DNA of 64,000 nt from NCBI GenBank assembly GCA_948467735.1, contig CAOKFN010000010.1, positions 38,543-102,542 on the forward strand. The letters are read 5' to 3'. Under the pieces are notes generated by a model. The model was not told where the DNA came from. It saw only the letters and a program-made list of their open reading frames with translations, and did no database searches. This DNA comes from an uncultured bacterium (GTDB lineage Bacteria; Bacillota; Clostridia; Lachnospirales; Lachnospiraceae). Shown in pieces: positions 63,314 to 64,000 of the stretch (the stretch's first letter is position 1; each line of letters starts with the position of its first letter). Made by a program: the position numbers and the translations under genes.

Positions 63314-63679
63314 ATAGACAAATTTTTGTACTGAAACAGTATTTAGTAAAGCTGCAACTTTCCCCCTTTAATATAGCAGCATTTCATAATACAACAACTG
63401 CAATTAAAATATCCCTTCTCCCATTATCAAACTGTATTACACTACAATTACTATATTACACTTCATAAATAGCTGTTATATGTATAATTTATGAACAATA
63501 TTTATATATTTTGTAAATAGCAGATGTGTAATCTGTTATATCACAACCTAAACCTGTCATATATTCAATTTTTGCAAAAGTTTAAGTTATTTCCTCCTTC
63601 CACTTTTAGAGCTGAAAATTCAATTGTAAAATCTATTTGTATACAAAATATATTTCCTCAATATCCCCGTCTACAAAAC

Positions 63680-63713
63680 GCAGGCCGTCCTCCTGATATG
63701 GGGCATACGGCCT
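63680..63713. repeat. Hairpin repeat, copy 2
   Basis: GCAGGCCGTCCTCCTGATAT...GGGGCATACGGCCT, nearly identical to 62325-62361 except that the last stem bases are changed. It is followed on the plus strand by CCCAGCTTTTAT. Confidence 0.55.
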
Positions 63714-63924
63714 CCCAGCTTTTATCATAGGAATACATTTTCCTATCTTTAAAAATCTGCGTGTTATATTGTAGACCGCCAGAATTTACAGCAGGGAAAT
63801 GAGCAAAGGCATCCCGTCAGCGGTCTGTAGTCGGGATTCGCGGCAAGTTATACATAACAGTTCAGCGACCTGTCTGAGCTGTTACGGTTTTACCGATATA
63901 CCTTATAAATCAAGAAAATATTGA

Positions 63925-63953
63925 TTGCCTTTTTTATCAAATGGAGATATAAT
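63925..63953 (+). promoter_or_regulatory. Plus-strand promoter reading out of the window
   Basis: -35 TTGCCT (63925-63930), 17-bp spacer, -10 TATAAT (63948-63953). The transcribed product lies beyond 64000. Confidence 0.5.
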
Positions 63954-64000
63954 CCCGTCTTTGGCAGTAGTATGGACGATGAATCGCTGTAACCCCAGTA

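Larger units (their letters stand above)
63314..64000. other. Gene-poor AT-rich interval at the window end
   Basis: No credible coding frame is present. It holds the second hairpin repeat (63680-63713), a TAACAGTTCAG/CTGAGCTGTTA hairpin near 63859-63888, and a promoter at 63925-63953. The composition from 63400 to 63660 is strikingly AT-rich compared with the rest of the window. Confidence 0.6.

Overview
The window looks like chromosomal DNA from a gut Lachnospiraceae-type Firmicute (class Clostridia). The evidence is AGGAGG-type ribosome binding sites, TTGACA/TATAAT promoters with 17-18 bp spacers, a class-A RNase P RNA, the GGGtGRT/NifU-like pair, Lachnospiraceae-style small proteins, and a carbohydrate locus built on a PL26-type lyase and a GH2 enzyme. 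Nearly all genes lie on the minus strand. No phage, transposase, rRNA or CRISPR array was seen. The genus is an inference; no database search was possible.

Layout. 1-4.3 kb: rnpB, argS and a Na/phosphate cotransporter, with strong promoters visible for rnpB and argS. 4.5-9.6 kb: small and decaying genes, a plus-strand ankyrin-repeat protein, a membrane chemoreceptor and a frameshifted small gene. 9.8-16.2 kb: an accessory run (truncated MreB-like protein, GNAT, two unknowns, NAD-dependent epimerase, MATE exporter, HD protein, another unknown, Nudix remnant). 16.2-25.4 kb: three alpha/alpha-toroid (terpene-cyclase-like) proteins around a heterodimeric ABC exporter and a dCache chemoreceptor. 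25.5-33.8 kb: GGGtGRT protein with a NifU-like scaffold, a GtrII-like membrane glucosyltransferase, a left-handed beta-helix protein, topoisomerase III and an EAL phosphodiesterase. 34-39.2 kb: asd, argH, a Uma2 nuclease-fold protein and a VanZ-family protein. 39.4-41 kb (+): an SsuBC-type ABC ATPase and permease without a binding protein. 41.0-41.5 kb: a par/Fst-like type I toxin-antitoxin locus and tRNA-Thr(CGT). 41.7-50.6 kb: DUF1015, glgB with a long coiled-coil tail, mscS, yfhO and an unknown gene. 50.9-62 kb: a small conserved protein, a GH2 enzyme, an AraC regulator, a PL26-type lyase and a large lipoprotein solute-binding protein, consistent with use of a pectin (rhamnogalacturonan)-like glycan. 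62-64 kb: two uncharacterised genes and AT-rich DNA.

The most notable locus is at 41.0-41.27 kb. A 28-residue hydrophobic peptide gene (minus) converges with a roughly 90-nt RNA (plus) on a shared bidirectional terminator. The RNA carries two short direct repeats that match the antisense of the toxin translation-initiation region, which is the organisation of the enterococcal par (Fst/RNA II) system.

Other features worth following are a three-copy dispersed palindromic element, a 55-bp tandem repeat with base-pair covariation beside the AraC gene, two long inverted repeats between argH and asd, and in-frame low-complexity tandem repeats inserted in five otherwise conserved proteins.
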